Part shown: in pieces, positions 16,558 to 24,958 of the stretch
How the letters are laid out: each line of letters starts with the position of its first letter
Numbering within the stretch: the stretch's first letter is position 1
Source of the DNA: Planctomycetaceae bacterium
GTDB lineage: Bacteria > Planctomycetota > Planctomycetia > Planctomycetales > Planctomycetaceae
Direction: 5' to 3'
DNA: 47,678 nucleotides
Assembly: GCA_014762625.1 (NCBI GenBank)
Contig: JABURQ010000038.1
Location: 1 to 47,678, forward strand
Position numbers and translations under genes: made by a program
Notes under the pieces: generated by a model
Told to the model about the DNA's origin: nothing
The model's input: the letters and a program-made list of their open reading frames with translations, nothing else
Database searches by the model: none

Positions 16558-17643
16558 TCAACGATAGGCATATGGGTGCGACTCTTGCATCTCGACCGAT
16601 TTTAGGTCGGCAGACATGGCATCTCTGACGGCATCGAGGGCCTGTTGTGTTTCGTCTGCCGAGATATCGAGGTGCGTGCAGGCCCGGATTCGCTGATTTC
16701 CCATCGCGAGAACTTTCACGCCTCTCGACAGTAAAGCCATTACCAGTTGCTCCGCAGTCCCGGCGTCTTCTTCGACATCAAAGAAGACGAGATTCGATTC
16801 CACGCTATCCGGGTCGATGGAGAGACCGTCGATTTTTTGTATTCCCTCCGCGAGTAATGTGGCGTGACGGTGATCGTCGGCGAGTCGTTCGAGGTGATGA
16901 TCGAGGGCGTAAATCGCCGCCGCGGCGGCAATCCCCGCCTGACGGAGAGAACCTCCCAGGATCTTTCGTCCACGTCGGGCGCGGTCGATTTCGTCTTGAG
17001 ATCCCACGAGCACCGAACCGAAGGGACATCCGAGCCCTTTCGAAAAACAGATCGAAATGGTGTCGATGAATTCGACCAGTTCCGCCGGCTGATAGTTGCC
17101 CGCGGTACACGCATTAAAGAACCGGGCTCCGTCAACGTGTGTCTTCAAGCCGCGTTCCCGCGCCCAGTTAGAGACGTTCCGAAACTGCTCCAACGGCCAG
17201 ACGCGACCGCCCCCTTTGTTGGTGGTGTTCTCGAAGCAGAGCAGACGCGTCATCGGGAAGTGTTGATCGACGGGATGCAGCACCGACTCGACATCAGCCA
17301 CCTCGAACATCCCTCCCGATCCGCCGAACATGCGACAGGTCACGCCGTGGATGACCGCCGGAGCCCCTCCCTCGTAATTGGCGATGTGACCGTCTTTGTG
17401 GATCAGTAATTCGTCCCCGGCGCGACAATGCGCCCAAACCCCCAACTGGTTCGACTGCGTTCCCGTGCAGGCGAAGACGGCCGCTTCCTTACCGAGGAGT
17501 TCGGCCATTCGCCGTTCGAGTTCATTGACGGTGGGGTCTTCTCCCCACATATCGTCGCCGACTTCGGCGGCAGCCATCGCCTGCCGCATTCCTGCGGTCG
17601 GTTTGGTGACGGTATCGCTTCGCAGGTCGATCATGTGACTCAT
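16558..17643 (-). CDS. Low-specificity threonine aldolase
   Basis: A 361-residue PLP enzyme of the beta-eliminating lyase family, cleaving L-threonine or allo-threonine to glycine and acetaldehyde. It starts with IDLRSDTVTKPT, the family hallmark. Asp171 (HVDGAR) would contact the PLP ring and Lys202 (CFSKGLGCPFGS) forms the Schiff base. Length fits the family (about 340-360). The ATG at 17643 begins MSHMIDL; the ATG four codons in is an alternative. It lies 46 bp downstream of purA in the same direction and may share its transcript. Confidence 0.94.
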   Translation of the reverse strand: MSHMIDLRSDTVTKPTAGMRQAMAAAEVGDDMWGEDPTVNELERRMAELLGKEAAVFACTGTQSNQLGVWAHCRAGDELLIHKDGHIANYEGGAPAVIHGVTCRMFGGSGGMFEVADVESVLHPVDQHFPMTRLLCFENTTNKGGGRVWPLEQFRNVSNWARERGLKTHVDGARFFNACTAGNYQPAELVEFIDTISICFSKGLGCPFGSVLVGSQDEIDRARRGRKILGGSLRQAGIAAAAAIYALDHHLERLADDHRHATLLAEGIQKIDGLSIDPDSVESNLVFFDVEEDAGTAEQLVMALLSRGVKVLAMGNQRIRACTHLDISADETQQALDAVRDAMSADLKSVEMQESHPYAYR

Positions 17644-17689
17644 GACGGGTTTTCCTCAGGAAACTAATCCGCGAGCGACGGATGATTGG

Positions 17690-18970
17690 TTATTTGCGGA
17701 TTATAGTTTGTTCGCGGTCAGGACCGACGGAGACAATATCGACCGGCACTTCGAGTATTTCGCCCAACGTTTCCACGTACTGGCGGGCGTTTTCGGGAAG
17801 CTGGTCGTAACGGGTCATTTTTGTGGTATCGGTCATCCAGCCGGGGACGGTTCGATAGATTGGCTTGGCGATCGCGAGATCGTCGAGGTGACTGGGGAAA
17901 TCGGTCGTCCGTTCTCCATTGATCTCGTACGCTTCACAAATCTGCAATTCCTCCAGACCGTCAAGCACATCGAGCAACGCCACCGCGACGGCATCCACGC
18001 CGCTGATGCGGGCCGAATAGCCCGCCGCGACAGCATCAAACCAGCCGCAGCGTCGCGGACGACCTGTGACGGTCCCGTATTCGTTCCCGGTATCGCGAAT
18101 GTGTTGGCCGATTTCGTTATCGAGTTCGGTCGGGAAAGGGCCGCCGCCGACGCGGGTTGTGTACGCTTTGACGACGCCGATCATCCGGTCGATATGTTTT
18201 TCGGGAACGCCGCTGCCGTTGTGAATTCCGCAGCCGGAACTGTTGGAAGAGGTGACGAACGGAAACGTTCCGTGGTCGATATCGAGCAGGCTTCCCTGAG
18301 CCCCCTCGAACAACAGTTTCTTCCCTTCCCGCAGGGAGCGATGCAGGAACGCCGTCGTATCGGCGACGTGCGGCTTCAGCTTCTCCGCGTAGCCGAGATA
18401 TTCTTCTTCGATTGCTTTCGCGTTGAACGGTTCAAAGTCTGGATCGAGCGCCCCGATCACCCGGTTCTTGAACTCCACGATCGATGCCAGTTTGTCGCTG
18501 AAAGTGTCGCGATACAGATCGCCGATCCGGATCGCATGCGAACGACCGTATTTCTCGCGGTAACAGGTGCCGATGCCGCGCATCGTCGTGCCGATGGCGT
18601 CTTCCTTGAGACTCTCTTCGAGGACCTTTTCCTCGGCGAGGTGATAAGGCATGATCACGTGAGCCCGGTCGCTGATCAGTAACTGGTTATTCAACTCACC
18701 TTTCTGGGAGATAATCTGATCGAGTTCTTTCAGCAGGGCCTGCGGATTAATTACGACGCCCCCCGCGATCACCGAGGTAATTCCTTCATGTAGAATCCCG
18801 GCGGGTAACAGAGAGAGCTTGTAGGTCTTGCCGTCGAATTTGACGGTATGACCGGCGTTATTCCCGCCCAGATAGCGGACGACGATATCGTGCTGATCGG
18901 TCAACAGGTCGACCACTTTTCCTTTGGCCTCGTCACCCCATTGCAGACCGATGACGGCAGTAGCGCTCAC
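17690..18970 (-). CDS. purA: Adenylosuccinate synthetase
   Basis: A 426-residue enzyme joining IMP and aspartate with GTP, the first committed step to AMP. The N-terminal phosphate loop reads [16 protein letters not shown], where most members have GDEGKGK; the Ala is a mild variation. GNNAGHTV, the IMP-site segment around [14 protein letters not shown], and [14 protein letters not shown] with [17 protein letters not shown] are all present. The start is GTG at 18970 with AGGA about 9 nt upstream. It precedes the threonine aldolase gene. Upstream lies a long GC-rich leader. Confidence 0.96.
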   Translation of the reverse strand: MSATAVIGLQWGDEAKGKVVDLLTDQHDIVVRYLGGNNAGHTVKFDGKTYKLSLLPAGILHEGITSVIAGGVVINPQALLKELDQIISQKGELNNQLLISDRAHVIMPYHLAEEKVLEESLKEDAIGTTMRGIGTCYREKYGRSHAIRIGDLYRDTFSDKLASIVEFKNRVIGALDPDFEPFNAKAIEEEYLGYAEKLKPHVADTTAFLHRSLREGKKLLFEGAQGSLLDIDHGTFPFVTSSNSSGCGIHNGSGVPEKHIDRMIGVVKAYTTRVGGGPFPTELDNEIGQHIRDTGNEYGTVTGRPRRCGWFDAVAAGYSARISGVDAVAVALLDVLDGLEELQICEAYEINGERTTDFPSHLDDLAIAKPIYRTVPGWMTDTTKMTRYDQLPENARQYVETLGEILEVPVDIVSVGPDREQTIIRK

Positions 18971-19663
18971 GTTGGAAATCCTGATGTGTTAAGTCTTTGT
19001 GATCGCGGCCTTGCGGCACGCGGCGAAACGCGGCGGAACGCCGGACCTCGGCAAGCCGCGCAAACCACCAATGTAGCAGTTTGAGAGACCAAAAGGGAGT
19101 CTCGACCCCCTGCTGAGACGGCTTTGCCGGGAGAATTCTGACCCCAATATCGGCTCATTTTTTGCTTTCTCTGTTTGTCAAAAGCTGGATTGTCTGATTG
19201 CTGAACCCCGAGGGTTCTCAAAGATGAGCTTTTTGAAAGATCCCATCTTTGAATCATTGAGATCTTTGAACGAAACCCGATGGTTTTGACCAGTTTTTAC
19301 TCCCCTAATGGAAAAGTTGTTTTTGGGGACGTGTTTGAGATTGGCCGGTTGTACTTCCTTTGCAGTCAAATGTGAAAACATACTCGGGTTTAGCAACTGG
19401 AGATTAAGCGACAGATGCTTGCCGTAGGTTGAAATAACGTAGCCTATCCCCAAAATTTGTTCTTAACACCGCCCACCAAAGATCAAACTCTCCCTACCTA
19501 TACCGACTTTGTTGTCAGACATTTTCAAACAGATTTTAGAGGGCAGGGGGCTCCCTGCCGTCTCCTCAAAACTCAAAACTTCCACTGCTCTTGTCTCGCA
19601 ACCCTGCGCAACAGACAATAATTCCACCTGACGTCCACCTTCCTCCACGACAAGGATTACACC
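18971..19663. other. 690-bp gap: purA leader and a switch-like repeat cluster
   Basis: No convincing ORF. Near purA (about 19005-19060) the sequence is GC-rich with inverted repeats around GCGGC/GCCGC, probably its leader. At 19218-19252 a perfect 9-bp inverted repeat occurs (TCAAAGATG, 17-nt loop, CATCTTTGA). A second ATCTTTGA follows at about 19261, so the left arm could pair with either copy. A 91-codon minus-strand frame at 19178-19453 has atypical composition and was not accepted. Confidence 0.4.
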
Positions 19664-20626
19664 GTGGCGACTTCGACAACTCAACCTGAAACCACGACCA
19701 ACGAAACCGTAACGACTCCCCCGCGTAAACCCCGACTCTGGGGACGGAGCATGATCATCATTCGCAGAACGCACCTCTACGCGGGTTTGTTTCTGTTGCC
19801 GTGGGTGTTGCTGTACGGTGTCACGGGCGCGATGTTCAACCATCAGGAACTGTTTCCCAACGGGCAATTTGAATCGCTCGATGCGTCGTTGCTCGCCGAT
19901 TCTCCGATGACCGATTTTCCGACACCAGCAGCGCTCGCAGAGCAGGTGGTCACAGAACTGCAAGCCGCCTCACCCAGGGTGACCATCGAATTGGCCGACA
20001 ATCACGGGGCGGAGTTCACCGGCGACGTGATGTTCGAAGTGAAAGAGAGGGGGACTCAACACATTGTCAAAATCGATCCGATCTCGCACCATTCGCAATT
20101 GGTGATCCGACCGGAAAATCCGCATCAGCCGCAGAACGTCCCCGATGTCGCCCGCAACATTCAACTGAATCCCGACCCGCACGACGCAGCTCAACAGTCA
20201 GCCGGTCTCCTACTGACACAGACAGGGATCGAAACCCAGCATCTCCCCAAACCGCTCGGCTGGACGAAGCTTAACTTCCTCGCTCATGTGGACGGCGAGG
20301 CGGCACGAATCACCTATGTCCTCAAAGACGGTCACATCGACGCCACGCAGTACGACGGGCATCACGGCATGGGGTTACGTCAACTCTTTCTGCGTTTGCA
20401 CACGACTCACGGTCAGTCCCCTCACTGGAACGGCCGCGTCTTCTGGACATTCGCCGTCGATGCGATGGCCATCGCGATGGTGGTGTGGGGCTTCTCGGGG
20501 ATTCTGATGTGGTGGCAGATCAAACGGACGCGTCTCATCGGCAGCCTGGTGATTGGAGCCAGTATCCTGACCGCCGTGGCGATGTACGTTTCGATGTTCG
20601 ATTTTTACGCAACGACGAAACTATAG
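19664..20626 (+). CDS. PepSY-associated membrane protein
   Basis: A 320-residue inner-membrane protein. After a Thr-rich N-terminus it has a first helix (about residues 35-58, LYAGLFLLPWVLLYGVTGAMFNH, the usual PepSY-TM start), a long periplasmic PepSY-like domain, a second helix (about 260-285, AVDAMAIAMVVWGFSGILMWW) and a third (about 290-312). Such proteins are linked to iron/siderophore reduction or other periplasmic electron transfer. No reductase or TonB receptor is adjacent. The GTG start at 19664 follows AAGGA by about 7 nt. It converges with the next gene. Confidence 0.85.
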   Translation: MATSTTQPETTTNETVTTPPRKPRLWGRSMIIIRRTHLYAGLFLLPWVLLYGVTGAMFNHQELFPNGQFESLDASLLADSPMTDFPTPAALAEQVVTELQAASPRVTIELADNHGAEFTGDVMFEVKERGTQHIVKIDPISHHSQLVIRPENPHQPQNVPDVARNIQLNPDPHDAAQQSAGLLLTQTGIETQHLPKPLGWTKLNFLAHVDGEAARITYVLKDGHIDATQYDGHHGMGLRQLFLRLHTTHGQSPHWNGRVFWTFAVDAMAIAMVVWGFSGILMWWQIKRTRLIGSLVIGASILTAVAMYVSMFDFYATTKL

Positions 20627-20684
20627 CTCATCTCCCCCTTACTCTCGGCGAAGTTGGTGCAGGCAGCCGCTGGGTCTTAGAGAT

Positions 20685-21398
20685 TCAGTTACGATGCTTC
20701 TCAGACACACCATACCCCTGAAGAATCTCATCTAGACCTTCTTGTTGCTCTTCTGTCACCTCAAGAATTCCTCGCCCAAGAAAAGGCAGAAGTCGGTTTG
20801 CGTATAAGTGCAACTCGATGAAATTGTTTTTAGCGGGGTCACCTATCTTTCGCCATTCATATTTTGTGATCGACTCCCAGTCGAGTAATCGAAATGACAG
20901 CCAAAGACCTCTCTCCCGAATCTGAGTTCTAAAGAAAAACAGAAAGAGAAAATTGCCACTCAAACATAACGCAATAACCATTTCTGGATATGACATTAAA
21001 GGCCGAAAAATATTCTTGTCGTAAAGAATTCCCAGGGGCGGTGGCGATTCGACATTCCGCCCCACAATAACCAAGATTATCCAGAAGGCAGAGATCATAA
21101 GATGTATGGAGTTAAGACGAGAGCGGCCCAGATCGATAAGTAATCGTCCTGAATATTTTTGACAAATAACAATCGTTATCCAAGTCAAGACGTGAAGTAC
21201 CAACACGACAGACACGAAGCAGTGATAGAGTTGCCTGATCGTCAGTGAGAAGATGGCCTCTAAGGCCAATGAGAAGATGAGGCTGATAGAGGACAATCCA
21301 GCGGATGTTCCAAGAAAGAGTAAGACTGTTGCTCCGAAACCGAAAATCCGCTGGTTTGAGGAAGGCTGCGGATTCAGGTTGATTTCAACTTTCTGCAT
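20685..21398 (-). CDS. Four-helix membrane protein of unknown function
   Basis: A 237-residue protein with four hydrophobic stretches (about residues 18-50, 58-82, 98-115 and 135-158). The C-terminal cytosolic domain begins IRERGLWLSFRLLDWESITKYEW and resembles a PH-like module as in DUF5673-type proteins; that match is by pattern only. Base composition is AT-richer than the flanking genes, with many AT-rich codons, suggesting acquired DNA. It lies 2 bp downstream of cutA in the same direction. Confidence 0.65.
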   Translation of the reverse strand: MQKVEINLNPQPSSNQRIFGFGATVLLFLGTSAGLSSISLIFSLALEAIFSLTIRQLYHCFVSVVLVLHVLTWITIVICQKYSGRLLIDLGRSRLNSIHLMISAFWIILVIVGRNVESPPPLGILYDKNIFRPLMSYPEMVIALCLSGNFLFLFFFRTQIRERGLWLSFRLLDWESITKYEWRKIGDPAKNNFIELHLYANRLLPFLGRGILEVTEEQQEGLDEILQGYGVSEKHRN

Positions 21399-21400
21399 TC

Positions 21401-21715
21401 TTAACTCTCCTCATTCACCCATCGCAGATACTCCTCATTCCCCGCAGTGATCGGCCATGAGGTCACACACGGGCAGTCGTAGGAATGGACGTCGCTCAAC
21501 GTTGCAATGGCGTCCGTAAGTTTCTCGCCAGACGTTTTGGCGATCATGACAACCTCGGCGTCGTTACAGACTTTCCCTTCCCAGCGATAGAGAGACCTCA
21601 CGCCGTCAATCAAGTTCGCGCAGGCGATCAGCTTTTGCTCTAACAACAGACCGGCGACCTGCTCGGCTTCTTCCTGATTCGGGAACGTAGAGTAGAGGAC
21701 GTGTGTGTTAGACAA
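21401..21715 (-). CDS. cutA: CutA1 divalent-cation tolerance protein
   Basis: A 104-residue small trimeric signalling-type protein. The segments STFPNQEEAEQVAGLLLEQK, LIACANLIDGVRSLYRWEGK, and the C-terminal YDCPCVTSWPITAGNEEYLRWV match the CutA1 core, including the Trp-rich YRWEGK. The start is TTG at 21715, supported by GGAGG 6 nt upstream and by the usual CutA length; an earlier in-frame codon at 21760 would add residues unlike the family. Known roles are copper binding and tolerance; the true cellular function is unsettled. Confidence 0.92.
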   Translation of the reverse strand: MSNTHVLYSTFPNQEEAEQVAGLLLEQKLIACANLIDGVRSLYRWEGKVCNDAEVVMIAKTSGEKLTDAIATLSDVHSYDCPCVTSWPITAGNEEYLRWVNEES

Positions 21716-21810
21716 TTTATTCCTCCAACTCCTGCAACGGACAACCAAATGAAAGTACAACTATGATTCGAGTTTCAATGAGGAACTCAGTTCACGCTGC
21801 TATCACCCGA

Positions 21811-23301
21811 TCAGTTAAACAAGAGCATTTGTGAGTTGAGCTTGGCTTTTGATTTTCCCTGGTTCACAAGCTCAACAAGTTCCTCAAAACGTCCTTTTCG
21901 TCGAGCCAATTGTTCGAGAGACAGCCGCCTCAAAACATCAATTGTAATGGGGCGTTTTGAATCAGAAAAAATGAGTGAACTCAGAAAAGTAGTGGCTTCC
22001 TCACTCGACAGTAAATCGTGGATCAACTCCGCTTCCTCCTGAGAGTGGCAACCAACACAGTAGCATGTGTCATCAACCATCACAGGGCGTTTCTTGACAG
22101 GGGGGACAACAACGAACGAAATCGACTTGTATAAACCGGAGACAGCAACTTTCCAGGGGGCAAAAGAATAGGGGCCTATCCCGAAAACAGAAAATCGGGG
22201 GCGTTTTTTGTAGATGGAACTTTTTCTACCATCCAGGACAGTCTGATGGCGGACCAAATACTCCCAAGTCTTGGGCGCATTCTCTTTGATCTCCAGAGTT
22301 TCATCTCCAATCTTACGCTGTGTGAGTAACACTTTTTTTCGGACTTTGGTGCGACCGTTACCAAGATCAGAAGACTTGAGAAGGGGATAGAGATATTTCT
22401 GCTCGATGTCGATAGTCTCACCGTAGCCGTTGATCAACTCGTCTCCATCACAGTTAAACTCCATGACTTTCGCGGCATCGTGCTTGACCCCTGACCGCCA
22501 GGTATACACAGAATCTCCATCCAGATATTGATGGTCGCGATAGGCGTCAATATCCGAAACCAAATCTCCATCAACAAATCCAAACCTCGAAGAGTCCAAT
22601 TTGAGATCCAGATCAGCATAGACCTCGGAAGAAGGCTCGCACGCCTTCGCACTTCTCACAAAAAACAGGCAGGCGTCGACGGAAACATTAAATTCCTGCT
22701 TCGCATCAATGCGAAATAGTTTAGCGTCATTGAGCCCGTGTTGAGTTTTCCAAAAATACTTCAAAACCTTTCGGGCAGTCATTGTTTTGCAGAGCATTGC
22801 CATCGCGGCATTGTCTGGGAGTGATTCGATCAGTCGAATCAACATCCACTCCGCAATGTCGAAATTTGATTTTCCTGTCTGCGCATCAAAACCGCGTAGA
22901 CCCATCGCGTTTGATTTCTTGGGCAGGTTCTGGCTACCAAGTTGCCCTAATTCGGAATTTGTGACCCAAGGAGGATTTCCGATGAGTAGTAACTTTTTGC
23001 CTTTGTGGGTAGTAAGATTCCCGCACCAATCCTCACTGAAAAAATCGCGGTGAAGAATTGTTGCCTTGAATCTCTTCAGCTTCTTACAAGACTCTTTGAC
23101 GTATTGCTTATTGATTTCATATCCGAAATATTCAAGCTGTTCGCCCCAGTATTCAGCAGCGGATTGAATGAATGTGCCTAATCCACAGGTAGGTTCGATG
23201 ACGACCTCTGGTTTTCCAAAAAGTTCATCAACCAGAGCAACCACCCTCGATGCCAAACTCTCCGGGGTTTGAAAGTCACCGAATTCTTTTTTCGCACTCA
23301 T
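21811..23301 (-). CDS. DNA adenine N6-methyltransferase (type II R-M like)
   Basis: A 496-residue enzyme. It opens with FGDFQTPESLASRVV, the start typical of stand-alone type II gamma-class adenine methyltransferases. VIEPTCGLGTFIQSA (about 34-48) is the AdoMet-binding motif I and GNPPWV (about 107-112) the catalytic motif IV (N/D-PP-Y/F/W). The rest, about 350 residues, is the target-recognition region; the site cannot be predicted. The gene is AT-rich compared with the surrounding chromosome. It lies 22 bp after the small nuclease-like gene, forming a two-gene leftward cassette. It could act as a classic modification enzyme or as a solitary methylase if the partner is not a nuclease. Confidence 0.9.
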   Translation of the reverse strand: MSAKKEFGDFQTPESLASRVVALVDELFGKPEVVIEPTCGLGTFIQSAAEYWGEQLEYFGYEINKQYVKESCKKLKRFKATILHRDFFSEDWCGNLTTHKGKKLLLIGNPPWVTNSELGQLGSQNLPKKSNAMGLRGFDAQTGKSNFDIAEWMLIRLIESLPDNAAMAMLCKTMTARKVLKYFWKTQHGLNDAKLFRIDAKQEFNVSVDACLFFVRSAKACEPSSEVYADLDLKLDSSRFGFVDGDLVSDIDAYRDHQYLDGDSVYTWRSGVKHDAAKVMEFNCDGDELINGYGETIDIEQKYLYPLLKSSDLGNGRTKVRKKVLLTQRKIGDETLEIKENAPKTWEYLVRHQTVLDGRKSSIYKKRPRFSVFGIGPYSFAPWKVAVSGLYKSISFVVVPPVKKRPVMVDDTCYCVGCHSQEEAELIHDLLSSEEATTFLSSLIFSDSKRPITIDVLRRLSLEQLARRKGRFEELVELVNQGKSKAKLNSQMLLFN

Positions 23302-23323
23302 CTAACCAATCGCTCCTTCGATT

Positions 23324-23818
23324 TCACCAGTCGATCGTATCGGGGTCCGTAATGAAACGACTTGCGAATGCATCGTGTTTTTTTCGCTCTTTTTCTCGAT
23401 ACCGTTGGTACTCGCTTAAGAAACCAAGATAAAAATCGCGTTTTGTCTGTTTTATGTCGACAGACAATTCTCCAGTTTTCTGAATAACCCCATAACCTTG
23501 AGCTTCAATTGACAAACATTCCCACTTGATATGCTCTATGGCTACTAGATCAGACTCTTCCAGGATCTTGATTGATCCTGCTTCCAATCGGTAGTCAACG
23601 AAAACGAAACTTAGATCATTTCGCTCTTCAAACACCCACTTGTGCATCTTTTTGATCGAAATCATGTTGGGTGAATAGTTTGATTTTTCAACGTTGTTGC
23701 TCTTCACATTGACTGCGTGATTGTCGGACAACATGAAATCGCCCACTGATTTTCGAGAGGTGGTATCCTTTCCGAATTTTTTGGCAATTATATTTTCAAT
23801 TTCTTCATAAGCGTCCAT
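23324..23818 (-). CDS. Putative type II restriction endonuclease, PD-(D/E)XK-like
   Basis: A 164-residue protein beginning MDAYEEIENIIAKKFG. The segment SVGDFMLSDNHAVNVKSNN looks like a PD-(D/E)XK core: Asp in GDF, and NVK where the family has (E/D/Q)xK. It continues with a hydrophobic strand (LSFVFVDYR). The ATG at 23818 has AAAGGA 4 nt upstream; residues up to 23881 in frame were excluded. It directly precedes the methyltransferase, which is the usual pairing. The catalytic Asn in place of Glu is unusual but seen in some type II enzymes. The function is inferred from motif plus neighbour; it was not matched to a named enzyme. Confidence 0.68.
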   Translation of the reverse strand: MDAYEEIENIIAKKFGKDTTSRKSVGDFMLSDNHAVNVKSNNVEKSNYSPNMISIKKMHKWVFEERNDLSFVFVDYRLEAGSIKILEESDLVAIEHIKWECLSIEAQGYGVIQKTGELSVDIKQTKRDFYLGFLSEYQRYREKERKKHDAFASRFITDPDTIDW

Positions 23819-23922
23819 TGTATCCTTTCTCGAAAATATACGCTCGTACATTTTCTGCAGAATTATCAAAAAACACAACAAAAAGGTAAACGATTGAGAT
23901 TAAAAAATGTCCGGAGTCCAAA

Positions 23923-24918
23923 TCAGCCCTCCAACTCCTGCAGTCGCGTCCAGACCATCTCCATCAGTAACTCTAGTCCCGCACCCGTCATCGCGGAGAT
24001 CAAATGGACCGGTTTGCCGATTTCCTCTTGTAACAACTCCTTGGCGGGTTCGGCGTCGGGAAGCTCGCATTTGCTGATGCAGATGATTTCCGGACGGTCG
24101 ACCAGTTCCGGCTTGTAGAGTTTCAGTTCCTCTCGAATCGCCAGATAATTCTCGACCGGATTCGTCTGATCCATCGGCATCGGTTCGACCAGATGAATCA
24201 GCACCTTCGTCCGCTCGACGTGTCGTAGAAATTCGTGACCGAGACCGACACCTTCCGCCGCACCTTCGATCAATCCCGGGATATCGGCCATCACAAACTG
24301 TCGGCGATAATCGAGTTGGACCATGCCGAGGTTGGGATACTTAGTAGTAAACGGGTAATCGGCGATTTCGGGCTCGGCGCGGGATAAGCGTTTGAGCAGC
24401 GTCGATTTGCCGGCGTTCGGTTTCCCGAGCAGTCCCACATCGGCGATCACTTTCAATTCCAGGAGGATGTTCCGTTTCTCTCCTGATTCCCCCCGTTCGA
24501 ATTCGCGCGGGGCGCGATGCGTGGCGGTGGCGAAGTGCTTGTTCCCTTTTCCGCCCCGTCCCCCTTTCGCGACTTCGACCGTTTCGCCGACGTGCTGAAG
24601 GTCGCGGAGAATAAAACCGGTTTCGTCATCGCGGACAATCGTTCCGGGAGGCACGTCGATATACGCGTCTTTGCCACTCTTGCCGGTGCGGAGATCGCCT
24701 TCGCCGTGGCGTCCGCGATCGGCTTTCCAGTGTTTGTGGCCGGCGACGTGAGCCAGATTATCCACATTCGCCGCGGCGCGAACGATGATACTGCCGCCGC
24801 GTCCGCCGTCACCGCCACTCGGACCGCCGCGCGGAACGTGGGGTTCCCGGCGAAACGCGCAACAACCGTCTCCTCCGTTTCCGGATTCGCAATACAGGAT
24901 CACGCGATCGACAAACAT
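23923..24918 (-). CDS. obg: Obg GTPase
   Basis: A 331-residue ribosome-associated GTPase needed for late 50S assembly. The N-terminal Obg fold (about 1-155) has the glycine-rich FRREPHVPRGGPSGGDGGRGGS. The G domain shows G1 GKPNAGKST, G3 DIPGLIEGA and G5 ISAMTGAG. The G4 motif, normally NKxD, reads SKCE, a clear deviation in the guanine-specificity loop. The C-terminal OCT domain is absent, as in many short Obg proteins. Base composition returns to the chromosomal norm here after the AT-rich R-M cassette, marking one edge of that insertion. Confidence 0.95.
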   Translation of the reverse strand: MFVDRVILYCESGNGGDGCCAFRREPHVPRGGPSGGDGGRGGSIIVRAAANVDNLAHVAGHKHWKADRGRHGEGDLRTGKSGKDAYIDVPPGTIVRDDETGFILRDLQHVGETVEVAKGGRGGKGNKHFATATHRAPREFERGESGEKRNILLELKVIADVGLLGKPNAGKSTLLKRLSRAEPEIADYPFTTKYPNLGMVQLDYRRQFVMADIPGLIEGAAEGVGLGHEFLRHVERTKVLIHLVEPMPMDQTNPVENYLAIREELKLYKPELVDRPEIICISKCELPDAEPAKELLQEEIGKPVHLISAMTGAGLELLMEMVWTRLQELEG

Positions 24919-24958
24919 GGCAACTTTCAGAGAACGGTGTGTGTGAGGCCGATCTCTA

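Noticed and set aside
17642-18682. 346-codon plus-strand frame opposite purA
   Set aside because: It is antisense to purA, which has all its motifs; composition is that of a shadow frame.
19178-19453. 91-codon minus-strand frame in the purA-PepSY gap
   Set aside because: No ribosome binding site and a composition unlike neighbouring genes; kept as gap description only.
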